Translations under genes and position numbers: made by a program
DNA from: an uncultured Anaerolineae bacterium
Lineage (GTDB): Bacteria; Chloroflexota; Anaerolineae; Promineifilales; Promineifilaceae
Assembly (NCBI GenBank): GCA_937943625.1
Contig: CALEAD010000004.1
Coordinates: 1-64,000, forward strand
Reading direction: 5' to 3'
Length of the DNA stretch: 64,000 bases
Shown here: positions 27,148 to 36,853 of the stretch, piece by piece
How positions within the stretch are numbered: position 1 is the stretch's first letter
Layout: each line of letters begins with the position of its first letter
The notes under the pieces: model-generated
What the model saw: the letters and a program-made list of their open reading frames with translations, nothing else
Databases searched by the model: none
Told to the model about the DNA's origin: nothing

Positions 27148-30066
27148 ATGGGTCGTGAAAACTTTGATATTCCCGAAGTCTTTCGTCGCGCGATGGAAGA
27201 AGCCGGGTGGGACATTAACCGCGAACAAGAGGAAAACAGTGGCAAAGGTGGCAATAATGGCGGCCGGGGACGCGAACCCTTCCCACGCCGGCCGCAGCAG
27301 CCGCGCCGCCCCAACCGCCTGGCTATTCTGATTGGCGCTCTCTTTTTGCTGCTGCTCAGCCTGAACTGGATTGTAACCACCTACACCGATTGGCTGTGGT
27401 TCTCTGGTATGGGGTACCAGCAGGTGTGGCTGAAGCAGTGGGGGGTGCAGGTGTTGGCCTTTGTGCTGTTTTTTGCCCTGGGCGCAGCCTTTTTGCTGGG
27501 TAACTGGCACATCGCGCGCCGCCGCGCCGCTGCCAGCACGCCGAACTTTTACCCACAGTTTTTGCAGTTCCCCGGCCTGGCCTGGCTGATTAACGGCCTG
27601 GGGCTGTTCTTCGCCTTTTTGTTTGCCAGCGCTGCGACCAGCGTGTGGGAGCAGTTTCTGCTCTTCTTCTACCAGGTTCCTTATGGCACGGCCGATCCCA
27701 TCTTTGGCCGCGACGTTAGCTTTTATCTGTTTTCGCTACCGGTGCTGGCGTTTTTGCAAAGCTGGTTTAGCTCGTTGCTGTTCATCACCCTATTGGGATT
27801 GACAGGTATTTACTTTATCAATTACTTGCCCGATGTACAGCGCGGCCGCTGGCAAACGGCCGTTACCAAACCAATGCGCCAACATTTAGCTATTGTGGGT
27901 GCGTTGTTTCTGCTACTGTGGGCGGCCGATCATGGACTGGGCATCTACCGGCTGCTCTTTTCTGAGCAGGGCATTATCTTTGGCGCAGGGTACACCGACC
28001 TGAACGCCTCGCTCTATGGCCTGTGGGCACAGCTTATTTTGATGGTCGGCGTGGCGATAGCGGTTGCTTCCAACGCCTTTCGCCCTGGCTTCCGCCTGCC
28101 GCTGGCATTTGGTGCACTGTGGCTGGTAGCCGGCTTTCTATTGGGCAGCGTCTACCCCTCCTTGCTGCAAAACTTTGACGTCAACCCGAACGAAATTGTG
28201 CGCGAAACGCCCTACATTGCGCACAACATTCGCTTTACGCGCATGGCATTTGGCCTGGACAAGATTGAAAACCGGCCATTTGACTATCGCGGCGACCTGA
28301 CCCAACAAGATATTCAAGACAACGAAATCATCTTCCGCAATGTGCGTTTGTGGGATTATCGCCCACTGCGGGCAACTTACAGCCAGCTTCAGGCATTACG
28401 GCCGTATTACGAATTCGCCGAAATTGACATAGACCGCTACACCTTCAACGGTGAAATGCGCCAGGTCATGTTAGCCCCCCGTGAGCTAAACAAAGCCAAC
28501 CTGCCCAACCGCACCTGGGTCAACGAAAGACTAGAGTTCACACACGGCTACGGACTGGTGATGAATCCGGTCAATCAAGTGTCACGCGATGGACAACCCG
28601 TGTTTTTTGTCAGGGATTTGCCACCCGTGAGCACCGTTCCCCTGGTCATTGATCGCCCCGAAGTCTACTATGGCGAGCTGACCAATGATGTCGTTTTTGT
28701 TGGCAGCGACCGCGAAGAGTTTAGCTACCCCAGCGGTGATGAAAACGTCTACAGCAGCTACCAGGGCACAGGTGGCGTCTTGCTAGACAACTTCTTCAAA
28801 CGGCTGGCCTTTGCCATACGCATGGGCGACGTAAACGTGATGCTAAGCGAAGAGATTACGCCGCAAACGCGGGTGAAGATTCATCGCCAGATTCAGCAGC
28901 GTGTGCAGGAAATTACGCCCTTTTTGGCGCTGGATGCAGACCCCTACATTGTCGTGTGGAACGGCCGTCTGGTGTGGATGCTTGACGGCTATACCTTAAG
29001 CAACCGCTTTCCCTATTCGACACCGCTTGATACGCGCTTCGGCCGCATCAACTACATGCGTAGCGCCGTCAAAATCACCCTGGACGCCTACGACGGGGAT
29101 GTTAACTACTATCTTATCGGTGAAGACGACCCCATCATCCGCGCCTATGAACGCGCCTTTCCTGGCCTGTTCAAGCCTATGTCTGAGATGCCGCCAGATT
29201 TGCAGGTGCACCTGCGCTACCCCGAAGATTTGTTCACTGTGCAAACACAGCAATACCTGACTTATCATATGCAGAATGTGCGCGTCTTCTACAACCGCGA
29301 AGATTTACGCGCTATCCCCAATGAGATCATTGATGGCAAGCAGGCGCGCATGGAACCCTATTATGTCATTTTGCCCCTACCCGGTGAAGACAGCCCGCCA
29401 GAATTTTTGCTCATTCAGCCCTTTACGCCCGCCAACAAGACGAACATGGTTACCTGGATTGCCGCGCGTAACGACCCACCTCACTACGGGCAATTAATTG
29501 AGTATGAAATGCCCAAGCAAGAGCTGGTGTTTGGCCCCATTCAGATTGAAGGGCGCATTGACCAAGAGCCGGAGATTTCGCAGCAGCTGACGCTGTGGAA
29601 CCAGCAAGGGTCGCGCGTGATTCGCGGTAATCTGATCGTGGTTCCCGTGAATAATAGCTTTTTGTATATTGAGCCGATTTACCTGCAATCCGAAACGAGC
29701 GCGCTGCCGGAGCTGAAGCGCATTATTGCCGCCACAAACACGCACATTGTCATGCGCGAGACGTTGGAACAGGCGCTGCTGGCGCTGATCCTGGATGCGC
29801 CTGCGGTGGATGTGATTGTGATGGAGCCGGACGCGCCACTGAATGTGACAGAGGGTGATGGGGAAACGGCCGTTGCCCCACCCACGCCGCCCAGAGTAAA
29901 TTTAGACGCCAGTGTTGAAGAGCTGATTGCCGCCGCCAACGCCCACTTTGCCGCTGCCCAAGCCGCGCAACGGCGTGGGAACTGGGCCACCTACGGCGCA
30001 GAGCTGGATGCGCTAGAGCAGGCGCTGACGCGCTTGTTGGAATTGACAACTCAAGCAGAACCTTAA
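27148..30066 (+). CDS. UPF0182 large membrane protein
   Basis: This 972-residue protein has a polar N-terminus rich in Asn/Gly/Arg/Pro. About seven membrane helices follow between residues 55 and 340 (for example LAILIGALFLLLLSLNWIV). A large soluble domain of about 550 residues has the family's conserved ETPYIAHNIRFTRMAFGLD and IRLGDVN-like IRMGDVNVMLS, and the C-terminal region is acidic and helical. UPF0182 (COG1615) proteins are widespread and uncharacterised. It appears to be transcribed alone. Confidence 0.93.
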   Translation: MGRENFDIPEVFRRAMEEAGWDINREQEENSGKGGNNGGRGREPFPRRPQQPRRPNRLAILIGALFLLLLSLNWIVTTYTDWLWFSGMGYQQVWLKQWGVQVLAFVLFFALGAAFLLGNWHIARRRAAASTPNFYPQFLQFPGLAWLINGLGLFFAFLFASAATSVWEQFLLFFYQVPYGTADPIFGRDVSFYLFSLPVLAFLQSWFSSLLFITLLGLTGIYFINYLPDVQRGRWQTAVTKPMRQHLAIVGALFLLLWAADHGLGIYRLLFSEQGIIFGAGYTDLNASLYGLWAQLILMVGVAIAVASNAFRPGFRLPLAFGALWLVAGFLLGSVYPSLLQNFDVNPNEIVRETPYIAHNIRFTRMAFGLDKIENRPFDYRGDLTQQDIQDNEIIFRNVRLWDYRPLRATYSQLQALRPYYEFAEIDIDRYTFNGEMRQVMLAPRELNKANLPNRTWVNERLEFTHGYGLVMNPVNQVSRDGQPVFFVRDLPPVSTVPLVIDRPEVYYGELTNDVVFVGSDREEFSYPSGDENVYSSYQGTGGVLLDNFFKRLAFAIRMGDVNVMLSEEITPQTRVKIHRQIQQRVQEITPFLALDADPYIVVWNGRLVWMLDGYTLSNRFPYSTPLDTRFGRINYMRSAVKITLDAYDGDVNYYLIGEDDPIIRAYERAFPGLFKPMSEMPPDLQVHLRYPEDLFTVQTQQYLTYHMQNVRVFYNREDLRAIPNEIIDGKQARMEPYYVILPLPGEDSPPEFLLIQPFTPANKTNMVTWIAARNDPPHYGQLIEYEMPKQELVFGPIQIEGRIDQEPEISQQLTLWNQQGSRVIRGNLIVVPVNNSFLYIEPIYLQSETSALPELKRIIAATNTHIVMRETLEQALLALILDAPAVDVIVMEPDAPLNVTEGDGETAVAPPTPPRVNLDASVEELIAAANAHFAAAQAAQRRGNWATYGAELDALEQALTRLLELTTQAEP

Positions 30067-30461
30067 TTTAACAAGAAAGGGAATATCCTTATGGTAGTTG
30101 GAGTCAGGTGATAAGAGCGCGCTCTAAAGTGAGGAGCCAACGGTGTAACTAAGGATCGGCTAAAGCCCAGACAAAATGGTCAGCGCCGCAATCGGGCTGT
30201 CATCTCATTTAGGCTGGCATGAATAAGCCGCGCATAGGTTAAGGCATCTTGACAAATTTGGCTGCCGACTGCTGACGGCAGACCACCAAATCTCCCCAGC
30301 GGCGTAGTCGGCTATCGGCGGTCAAACAATAGGTAAAGCCTCTCGCCAGAGCGTGGTGAACATGCCATAAGCCAACAAGGCGTACCAAAAAGTGTTTTTT
30401 TGGCCGTTTACTTTGCAAATACATCCTATTTGCGGCAAACGAGCACACAGGAAGCAGTTCA
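30067..30461. other. Spacer upstream of the glycosyltransferase cluster
   Basis: 30264-30327 carries the GACCGC-type repeat (GCCGACTGCTGACGGCAGACC ... GTAGTCGGCTATCGGCGGTC). The rest shows nothing recognisable. A CACAGGAAG ribosome site is followed by the TTG start of the next gene, and its promoter should be here. Confidence 0.45.
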
Positions 30462-31529
30462 TTGTCCCCTAAGCCACTCATTGTTGTCAGCAACAGCGTT
30501 GGCAACATGACTGATCCTTTTGTCTATAGCAAAGCAATTAGCGCATACGACCAGCCGAGACAGGATTATCATGAACTGGCCTTAAGGCTGGGGGGGAAGT
30601 TGATTGCGCCCGATACGCGCCACCTGGCGCTATTGCGCTATACCTGGTGGCTGGAGCAGCGGCTAAAATTTCACCTGGCGGAAGCGGTGCGCGTGTCGCT
30701 GAAGTTGTCAGAGGGACAGGTGGTGGTATCTACGTCGGAAAAGATTGGTTTGCCGCTAGCCAATATGCTGCGCCTGCGTCAGCAGCACACGCCGCACCTG
30801 CTCATTGCCCACAAGCTTTCTTCGCCACGCAAGCGCTATTACTTCAAAACCTGGCCGTTATCTGATTACGTGCAGCACGTGGCGTGCGTCTCGCAATCTC
30901 AGGCTGTGTATGCCACTACCAGCCTGGGGATGCCTGCCGCGCGGGTGGATTTCCTCTATGACAAAGTAGACCAGCACTTCTTTTCACCGGAAACGGCCGT
31001 TTCCGGCAACTATCTCCTCGCCGTGGGACAAGAACAGCGCGACTACGGCACGCTGCTTCAGGCCATCAAGGGCACAAACCTCCCCCTGGTCATCGTTAAC
31101 TCCAGCCTATGGGCCAATCAGCACCTGCACCTGAATGGGTCAGGCCCAACTGAGGCAAAAGTTCTGGCACACATCTCCTTTCGCGCGCTGCGTGACCTGT
31201 ACGCGGGCGCGCGGCTGGTTGTCTTACCGCTGTTTGATAGCGACTATGCGGCCGGGGTCAATGCTGCGCTGGAGGCAATGGCTATGGCCAGGCCACTTAT
31301 CGTCAGCCAGACACGCGGATTGGGTTGTTACTTTGTGCCGGGGCAAACGGCCGTTGCCGTGCCGTCCGCCGACCCAACTGCCCTGCGCGAAGCCATTCTT
31401 GCTCTCTGGCACGACGACAACGCCCGGCAACACCTGGGCACAAACGCGCGGCAAGCCGTCGAAGAAAAAATGACGCTCGATCATTACGTGAACCGTCTCT
31501 GCCAAATCGTGGCCGAAATGAGCGGGTAA
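30462..31529 (+). CDS. Glycosyltransferase, GT-B fold (GT4-like)
   Basis: The 355-residue protein begins at TTG 30462 with a good ribosome site and no nearby ATG. The C-terminal half has the GT4-type features ARLVVLPLFDSDYAAGVNAALEAMAMARPLIVSQTRGLGCYF, where the Glu of ALEAMAMARP is the usual nucleotide-sugar contact. The N-terminal half is less typical. It heads a seven-gene plus-strand cluster with other glycosyltransferases and methyltransferases, pointing to surface polysaccharide or glycan synthesis. The sugar is unknown. Confidence 0.85.
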   Translation: MSPKPLIVVSNSVGNMTDPFVYSKAISAYDQPRQDYHELALRLGGKLIAPDTRHLALLRYTWWLEQRLKFHLAEAVRVSLKLSEGQVVVSTSEKIGLPLANMLRLRQQHTPHLLIAHKLSSPRKRYYFKTWPLSDYVQHVACVSQSQAVYATTSLGMPAARVDFLYDKVDQHFFSPETAVSGNYLLAVGQEQRDYGTLLQAIKGTNLPLVIVNSSLWANQHLHLNGSGPTEAKVLAHISFRALRDLYAGARLVVLPLFDSDYAAGVNAALEAMAMARPLIVSQTRGLGCYFVPGQTAVAVPSADPTALREAILALWHDDNARQHLGTNARQAVEEKMTLDHYVNRLCQIVAEMSG

Positions 31530-31547
31530 CGCCTGTGCTGATTGCCC

Positions 31548-32486
31548 ATGTTTTGCTCCACCATCATTCCCACCATTGGTCGCCAGACACTGACGCGCGC
31601 AGTAGAAAGCGTTTTGCAGCAAGAAACAGTGCAACCCTTTGAGGTGATCGTGGTCAATGACACGGGACGGCCGTTGCCAGCAGCCCCCTGGCAACAGGAC
31701 CGGCGCGTCTCAATGCTAACGACCACGCGGGTGGAACGCTGCGTGGCGCGCAATGCGGGTGCGGCTGTTGCCCACGGCCGTTATCTGCACTTTCTCGATG
31801 ACGACGATTACCTGCTGCCGGGTGCATTGGCAGCCTGGGCAGAACTGGCGGCATCTCAGCCCCAAGGCGACTGGCTGCTGGGCGCAACCCAATTGGTAGA
31901 CCGCGCCAATCAACCCCAGCTTTGCCTGCGCCACGCCATGCAGGGCAACGTCTTCATGCCGGCCATGGCCGGGGAGTGGTTCCCGTTGCAGGCTTCCCTC
32001 ATTCGCGCGGAAACGTTTTTTGCCACAGGTGGCTTTAATCCGCTCGCAGTGGGTGAAGAAGACATAGACCTGGGACGGTGGCTAAGCCTGCGTGTGCAAC
32101 TGGTGCGCACAACAGCCGTTGTCGCTGCCGTTGGCATGGGTAGCGAAAACAGCACAACCAACCAGCGACAGGCCAGGCAACGCAGCCATCAGGCGCGTGA
32201 AGCACTCCTCAACCAGGCCGAGGCGTTCCCGCGCATGTGGCAATCGGCCACAGACGCTTTTTGGCGCGGGCGCCTGGCGCGCGTTTACTTCACTTCGGCG
32301 GTGTGGCAGATAGGGCAAAGGCGCTGGTGGACGGTCGTTAGCCGCGTGGCCTGGGGCCTGGGCAGCATGGCCAAAAGCTGGCCGGCGCCAACCCAACGCG
32401 CATACTGGCGTGCCTTGTCCGGCCCTTACCAGAGCCTTACCTTTGCCCAGGGCTACCAGGAAGCGATTGGCCACCCGGCAGGTTAA
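31548..32486 (+). CDS. GT2-family glycosyltransferase, tandem copy 1
   Basis: From ATG 31548 the product is 312 residues, MFCSTIIPTIGRQTL, chosen by alignment with the two following paralogues. A TTG six bases upstream is possible but unlikely. The GT-A motifs are VIVVNDTGRPLP, ARNAGAAVAHGRYLHFLDDDDYLLPGAL (DXD-like) and GEEDIDLGRWL, where the ED stands for the catalytic base. The C-terminal 100 residues are helical and basic. It is one of three adjacent paralogues with about the same length. Confidence 0.88.
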   Translation: MFCSTIIPTIGRQTLTRAVESVLQQETVQPFEVIVVNDTGRPLPAAPWQQDRRVSMLTTTRVERCVARNAGAAVAHGRYLHFLDDDDYLLPGALAAWAELAASQPQGDWLLGATQLVDRANQPQLCLRHAMQGNVFMPAMAGEWFPLQASLIRAETFFATGGFNPLAVGEEDIDLGRWLSLRVQLVRTTAVVAAVGMGSENSTTNQRQARQRSHQAREALLNQAEAFPRMWQSATDAFWRGRLARVYFTSAVWQIGQRRWWTVVSRVAWGLGSMAKSWPAPTQRAYWRALSGPYQSLTFAQGYQEAIGHPAG

Positions 32487-32487
32487 G

Positions 32488-33444
32488 ATGTTCTTCTCGA
32501 CCATCATTCCCACCATTGGCCGCGAAAGCCTGACCCGTGCCGTGCAAAGCGTGCTCTCGCAAACGTTCGCCCAGGCACCGTTTGAGGTGATTGTGGTCAA
32601 TGATTCAGGACGGCCGTTGCCGGCAGCCCCCTGGCAACAAGACCCGCGCGTGCGGCTGCTGCACACGCAACGGCGCGAACGCTGCTTTGCCCGCAATGCT
32701 GGCGCCGCCATTGCCCAGGGCGCCTATTTGCACTTTCTCGACGACGACGATTACCTGCTGCCGGGCGCGGCGATGGCATGGTGGCAGCTGGCGCAGGCTG
32801 CGCCAACGGCCGTCTGGCTCTACGGCGCCATTCAGATCGTCAACAACCAGGGAGCACCCATTGCCGTCATCTACTCGCGGCTGCAAGGGAATTGTTTTGC
32901 CCAGGTCATGGGCGGCGCCTGGGTGCCCATTCAGGTTTCGCTGCTACAGCGGCAGGCATTTTGGGCAGTGGGGGGCTATGACCAGCAAACGCCGCCCGTC
33001 ATCGAAGACCTGGATTTGTGCCGTCGCCTGGCCTACGTGGGGGATTTTGCCAGCACAGAAGCCACGCTGGGCTGTATGCTGCGTGACGTGGATTGGGGCA
33101 CTTCGACACCTTATGAGAACGGGGTGGCCTATAACCGCCAGAAACGAGATCAGCTGCTGGAATTGCCGCGCAGCTTTACCAGAATGCGCGCCAGCGCCAG
33201 CGATTGCTTCTGGCAAGGACGCATTTTGCACACCTACATCAGCGGTTGCCTGTTCAATCTGCGGCAAAGGCGCTTTTTTACGGCCGTTAGCCGCGCATCG
33301 CACGCGCTGGCCACCCTGCTCCTGGCGCTACCCTGTGTGCGAAAAAAGCGCTTCTGGCAGGCCGTGCGCGCCGAACATGTGCCGGATACCCTTTACTTTG
33401 CCCTGCGGCAGCTGGAACAGGCGGCACAGGCACAACAAGCATGA
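32488..33444 (+). CDS. GT2-family glycosyltransferase, tandem copy 2
   Basis: From ATG 32488, one base after the previous stop, the product is 318 residues (MFFSTIIPTIGRESLTRAV). It shares the whole motif set with copy 1: VIVVNDSGRPLPAAPWQQ, HFLDDDDYLLPGA and IEDLDLCRRLAYV. It differs mainly in the acceptor-facing middle. The next gene overlaps its stop by four bases (ATGA). An upstream in-frame extension into the previous gene was rejected. Confidence 0.88.
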   Translation: MFFSTIIPTIGRESLTRAVQSVLSQTFAQAPFEVIVVNDSGRPLPAAPWQQDPRVRLLHTQRRERCFARNAGAAIAQGAYLHFLDDDDYLLPGAAMAWWQLAQAAPTAVWLYGAIQIVNNQGAPIAVIYSRLQGNCFAQVMGGAWVPIQVSLLQRQAFWAVGGYDQQTPPVIEDLDLCRRLAYVGDFASTEATLGCMLRDVDWGTSTPYENGVAYNRQKRDQLLELPRSFTRMRASASDCFWQGRILHTYISGCLFNLRQRRFFTAVSRASHALATLLLALPCVRKKRFWQAVRAEHVPDTLYFALRQLEQAAQAQQA

Positions 33445-34400
33445 TATTCTGCTCAACAATCATCCCTACCATTGGCAGAGCCTCGCTGGCAACGGCCGTT
33501 GCCAGCGTGCTTGACCAATCTCTGCCCGAGGCAGCGCACGAACTGATTGTCGTCAATGACAGTGGCGCGCCCCTACCCCCCGCCCCCTGGCAGCACGCGC
33601 CGCGCGTGCGCATCCTGACAACCAACCGGGTAGAGCGCAGCGCCGCGCGCAATGCTGGCGCCGCCGTCGCCCAGGGGCGTTACCTGCATTTTCTGGATGA
33701 CGATGACTGGCTGCTCCCGGGCGCGCTGGCCTCGTTTTATGAGCTAGCCAGGCAGCGGGAAACGGCCGTGTGGCTCTATGGTGGCGTGACATTTATAGAC
33801 CCCCAGGGCAATCACCTGGGCAACCTGCACCTGCGCAAGAGTGGCAACTGCTTTGTCGAAGCGATGTCTGCCGTCTGGATTCCCTTGCAGGCTTCGCTCA
33901 TTCGCGCTGATGCCTTTCTGGTCGCCGGTGGGTTTGATCCAACGCTGACTGTGACCGAAGACCTGGATTTGTGTCGTCGGCTGGCGCTGCGCGCAGACTT
34001 TGCCCACACGGAGGCAACTGTCGCCACCGTGCTGCGCGGCGAAACGTGGCAAAGCTCCACGCCGCCTGCCCAGGTGGCGCAGGCCAGTCGCCAGGGCAGG
34101 GAGCGGCTGCTGGCCGATAAGCGGGCCTGGGCGCGGCTAAGCCATAGCGCCAACGGCTCTGCTTTTTATCACGGCCGTATCCTGCACACCTACCTGAGCG
34201 CCAGCCTGCTAAACGGGCGACAACAGCGCTGGAGAACGGCCGTGCAGCGCGCCGCTTTTGCCCTGCTTAGCCTGATTCGTGCCGGCCGTTTTCTGTTCAA
34301 CCCTGCCTACTGGCAGGCACTGCGCACCGATACCATTGTGCACACCCTGATCACCGAGCCATCTGCGGCATACAACACCATCTCCGAATGGCTCTATTAA
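33441..34400 (+). CDS. GT2-family glycosyltransferase, tandem copy 3
   Basis: This 319-residue product (MIFCSTIIPTIGRASL) is the third paralogue, with VVNDSGAPLPPAPWQH, HFLDDDDWLLPGAL and TEDLDLCRRLALR. Where copies 1 and 2 have an ACGGCCGT palindrome encoding GRPLP, this copy has GAPLP and no palindrome, although a different palindrome sits earlier (ATAVASVL). This shows palindrome gain or loss between recent paralogues. Confidence 0.88.
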   Translation: MIFCSTIIPTIGRASLATAVASVLDQSLPEAAHELIVVNDSGAPLPPAPWQHAPRVRILTTNRVERSAARNAGAAVAQGRYLHFLDDDDWLLPGALASFYELARQRETAVWLYGGVTFIDPQGNHLGNLHLRKSGNCFVEAMSAVWIPLQASLIRADAFLVAGGFDPTLTVTEDLDLCRRLALRADFAHTEATVATVLRGETWQSSTPPAQVAQASRQGRERLLADKRAWARLSHSANGSAFYHGRILHTYLSASLLNGRQQRWRTAVQRAAFALLSLIRAGRFLFNPAYWQALRTDTIVHTLITEPSAAYNTISEWLY

Positions 34401-34403
34401 CCT

Positions 34404-35390
34404 ATGAAGCAGCCAGACATTCACATCATCAACCCATTTGCGGAACTGGGTGGCAGCGAATTGCGCGCCCTTAACCTGTATGAGATGCTGCGCCCATACG
34501 CAAACGTGCAGCTTTGGAGTGAGTATGAGATAGACTCCGCGCTGGCTGCGCAATATCCCATCCAGAAAATCACCTGGTCGCGGCTAAATTTTCCCAAGAG
34601 CGGCACGTTCATCTTTGTGGGCGTTTATTACCGCGTTGGCCGCTGGTATTACCTGACGCAACCACAGCGCGTTATTCTTGTCAATAACATTCTCCCTTCA
34701 CACAGCTTTGGCCAGCGCATGCGCAAGTTGACGCTGCGTGGTTTGCGCCGCGTTGAGGTCGTTTACCCCTCAATCCAGCAACAGCGCGCCTTTGCTTACC
34801 CCGGCGTGGTGGAAATTTCGCCCATAGACATCGGCCGTTTTCGCCCGGCTTCGCAGGCCACTGCCAAAGAGGCAGAGACACCCTTTGTCGTCGGCCGGCA
34901 TAGCCGCGATGTGCCGGAAAAGTTCCATGCCGATGATCCTGCCTTTTTCCGCCGCCTCTGCCAGGCAGGGATGCGTGTGAAATTGTTGGGAGGGACCTGC
35001 CTGGCCCCGGCACTAACTGGGGAAGCAGGAATAACCATCTGGTCGGTGGGCGCCAGGCCGGCGCACGAATTTTTGCAAGGGCTGGACTGCTTTTTCTATC
35101 GCACGGCCGTTACCTGGCTGGAACCGTTTGGCCGTGTGGTGATAGAAGCGATGGCCTGTGGCCTGCCCGTCGTCTGTGAAAATCGTGGGGGGTATACGGA
35201 GGTGATTGACAACGGCCGTGATGGATTCCTCTTCGCCGGCGAAGCCGAAGCGTACCAGATTCTCATGACCCTGCGCCAGGACCGCGCCCTGCGCCAGCAG
35301 GTAGGCCTGGCCGCGCGGCAAAAGGTAGAAACACTCTTCTCGCCCGAAGCGCGCCGCGTCGTGTGTGACTATTATCTGAAACGGCCGTAA
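34404..35390 (+). CDS. Glycosyltransferase, GT4-like
   Basis: The 328-residue protein has NPFAELGGSELRALNLYEML at the start (acceptor-side Gly-rich loop) and the C-terminal EPFGRVVIEAMACGLPVVCENRGGYTEVI, the classic GT4 nucleotide-sugar motif. It follows copy 3 by 3 bp and is co-transcribed. The donor and acceptor are unknown. Confidence 0.9.
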   Translation: MKQPDIHIINPFAELGGSELRALNLYEMLRPYANVQLWSEYEIDSALAAQYPIQKITWSRLNFPKSGTFIFVGVYYRVGRWYYLTQPQRVILVNNILPSHSFGQRMRKLTLRGLRRVEVVYPSIQQQRAFAYPGVVEISPIDIGRFRPASQATAKEAETPFVVGRHSRDVPEKFHADDPAFFRRLCQAGMRVKLLGGTCLAPALTGEAGITIWSVGARPAHEFLQGLDCFFYRTAVTWLEPFGRVVIEAMACGLPVVCENRGGYTEVIDNGRDGFLFAGEAEAYQILMTLRQDRALRQQVGLAARQKVETLFSPEARRVVCDYYLKRP

Positions 35391-35436
35391 AACCCCTGCC
35401 ACTTGCCCTCATCAACCTGTAAGGATCACAATACCC

Positions 35437-36153
35437 ATGAGAACCCTGCGCCAATTCCTACTCCGCCTGCTCAAACGCACGGGCAGCCTCATTTTTTCCC
35501 CCTGGACCATGGGGCTGATGCTGTTTGACCTGAAGCGGCTGATTGCCCGCCTGAAAAATTGGCACCGGCGCGACCTGACCCCCGCCCATAACAGGCTGCA
35601 CCTGGGCTGCGGCTGGCGGCACGTTCCCGGCTGGCTGAACGTAGACGTACGCCATAGTGACCATGATGTAGACCTGGCTAACGGCCGTTTGCCCTGGCGC
35701 GCCAACACCTTCACCGCCATCGTCAGCCAGCACACCATTGAGCACCTAGAGCTGATGCGCGAACTGCTGCCCCTGCTGCGCGAGCTGCACCGCGTGCTGC
35801 TGCCTGGCGGCGAAATCTGGCTAAGCTGCCCCGACATCGAAAAGCTCATCCACTCCTACCTCAATCACCAAATGGCCGACCTGCTACAAGATCGCATGGC
35901 ACGCCTGCCCAGCTACCAGCTTGGCCCCATGCCCACCAACCACCTGATCAACGACATCTTCTTCGCCAAAGGGGAACACCGCAACCTGTTTGACTTCACC
36001 CTGCTCAACTGGGGGCTGCAAACAACAGGCTTCAGCCAGATACAGCAAGTAAACGAAGCTGAACTCCTGCGCCGTTTTCCCGATTTCCCGGCGCGCGCCG
36101 ACGATCGCCAGACCCTCTATGTGCGCGCCACAAAACCCACCCCTACCAACTAA
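35437..36153 (+). CDS. SAM-dependent methyltransferase (COG4627-like)
   Basis: The 238-residue protein has motif I as LHLGCGWRHVPGWLNVDVRHSDHDVDL, followed by ANTFTAIVSQHTIEHLE, which fits predicted methyltransferases found in polysaccharide clusters. The N-terminal 55 residues are basic with a hydrophobic patch (FSPWTMGLMLFDLKRLI) and may sit at the membrane. It probably methylates a glycan or its lipid carrier intermediate. Confidence 0.85.
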   Translation: MRTLRQFLLRLLKRTGSLIFSPWTMGLMLFDLKRLIARLKNWHRRDLTPAHNRLHLGCGWRHVPGWLNVDVRHSDHDVDLANGRLPWRANTFTAIVSQHTIEHLELMRELLPLLRELHRVLLPGGEIWLSCPDIEKLIHSYLNHQMADLLQDRMARLPSYQLGPMPTNHLINDIFFAKGEHRNLFDFTLLNWGLQTTGFSQIQQVNEAELLRRFPDFPARADDRQTLYVRATKPTPTN

Positions 36154-36154
36154 A

Positions 36155-36853
36155 ATGACCCAACCAGACAGCATCTCCTTATGGTCTCGCGAGGCAAACT
36201 ATCTGGTCTCTGCTTATGCCCATGACCCTGCTTTTCAGGAACGGCTGCGCGTCTGGCAAAATTTGCTAGATAAGTACGCGAAGCCCGGCGTGGATGCACT
36301 CGACATGGGATGCGGCAGCGGCATTTTTAGCTTCTATCTGGCCCGGCATGGTCTAAACGTCACCGGCCTTGACGGCTCCCCGGAAATGTTGGCTATTTGC
36401 GAAGCAGAAAAACAAAAGCAGGAAATCGCAAATGTGCGTTTCTTGCAAGGCACGCTGCCAGACCTGGCGGGCATTGTGCTCCCTCAGGTTCAGCTAATCA
36501 TCAGCTCTAGCGTGCTGGAATACATCCCTGCGCTCGATGAGACCTTGCGCCTGTTTGCCCGCCTGCTTAAACAGGACGGAGTGCTCATCCTCTCATTACC
36601 CAATCAATTTAGCATCGGCCGCAATTACTACCGCCTGAAGTATAAATTGCGCGGACAGCCAGAAGTATACGGCTATATCAAGCATTACTCATCCCCTCAG
36701 GCGATTGCAAAAAAGCTGCATGACTATAGGTTCCGCCTGCAAGAAAGCGCCTATTATGCCCATGGCAGCCGCATTGCCCGGCTCTGCCATCGGCTCCGCC
36801 TGCCGGCAATCCTCAGCGAAGACCTGTTTGCGGCCGTTTTGCAAAAAACGTAA
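36155..36853 (+). CDS. SAM-dependent class I methyltransferase
   Basis: From ATG 36155, directly after the previous stop, the product is 232 residues. It has motif I VDALDMGCGSGIFSFYLA, motif II VTGLDGSPEM and motif IV VQLIISSSVLEYI. It is the last gene of the glycosyltransferase cluster and a probable glycan or quinone-type O-methyltransferase. A 590-bp repeat-filled spacer follows. Confidence 0.88.
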   Translation: MTQPDSISLWSREANYLVSAYAHDPAFQERLRVWQNLLDKYAKPGVDALDMGCGSGIFSFYLARHGLNVTGLDGSPEMLAICEAEKQKQEIANVRFLQGTLPDLAGIVLPQVQLIISSSVLEYIPALDETLRLFARLLKQDGVLILSLPNQFSIGRNYYRLKYKLRGQPEVYGYIKHYSSPQAIAKKLHDYRFRLQESAYYAHGSRIARLCHRLRLPAILSEDLFAAVLQKT

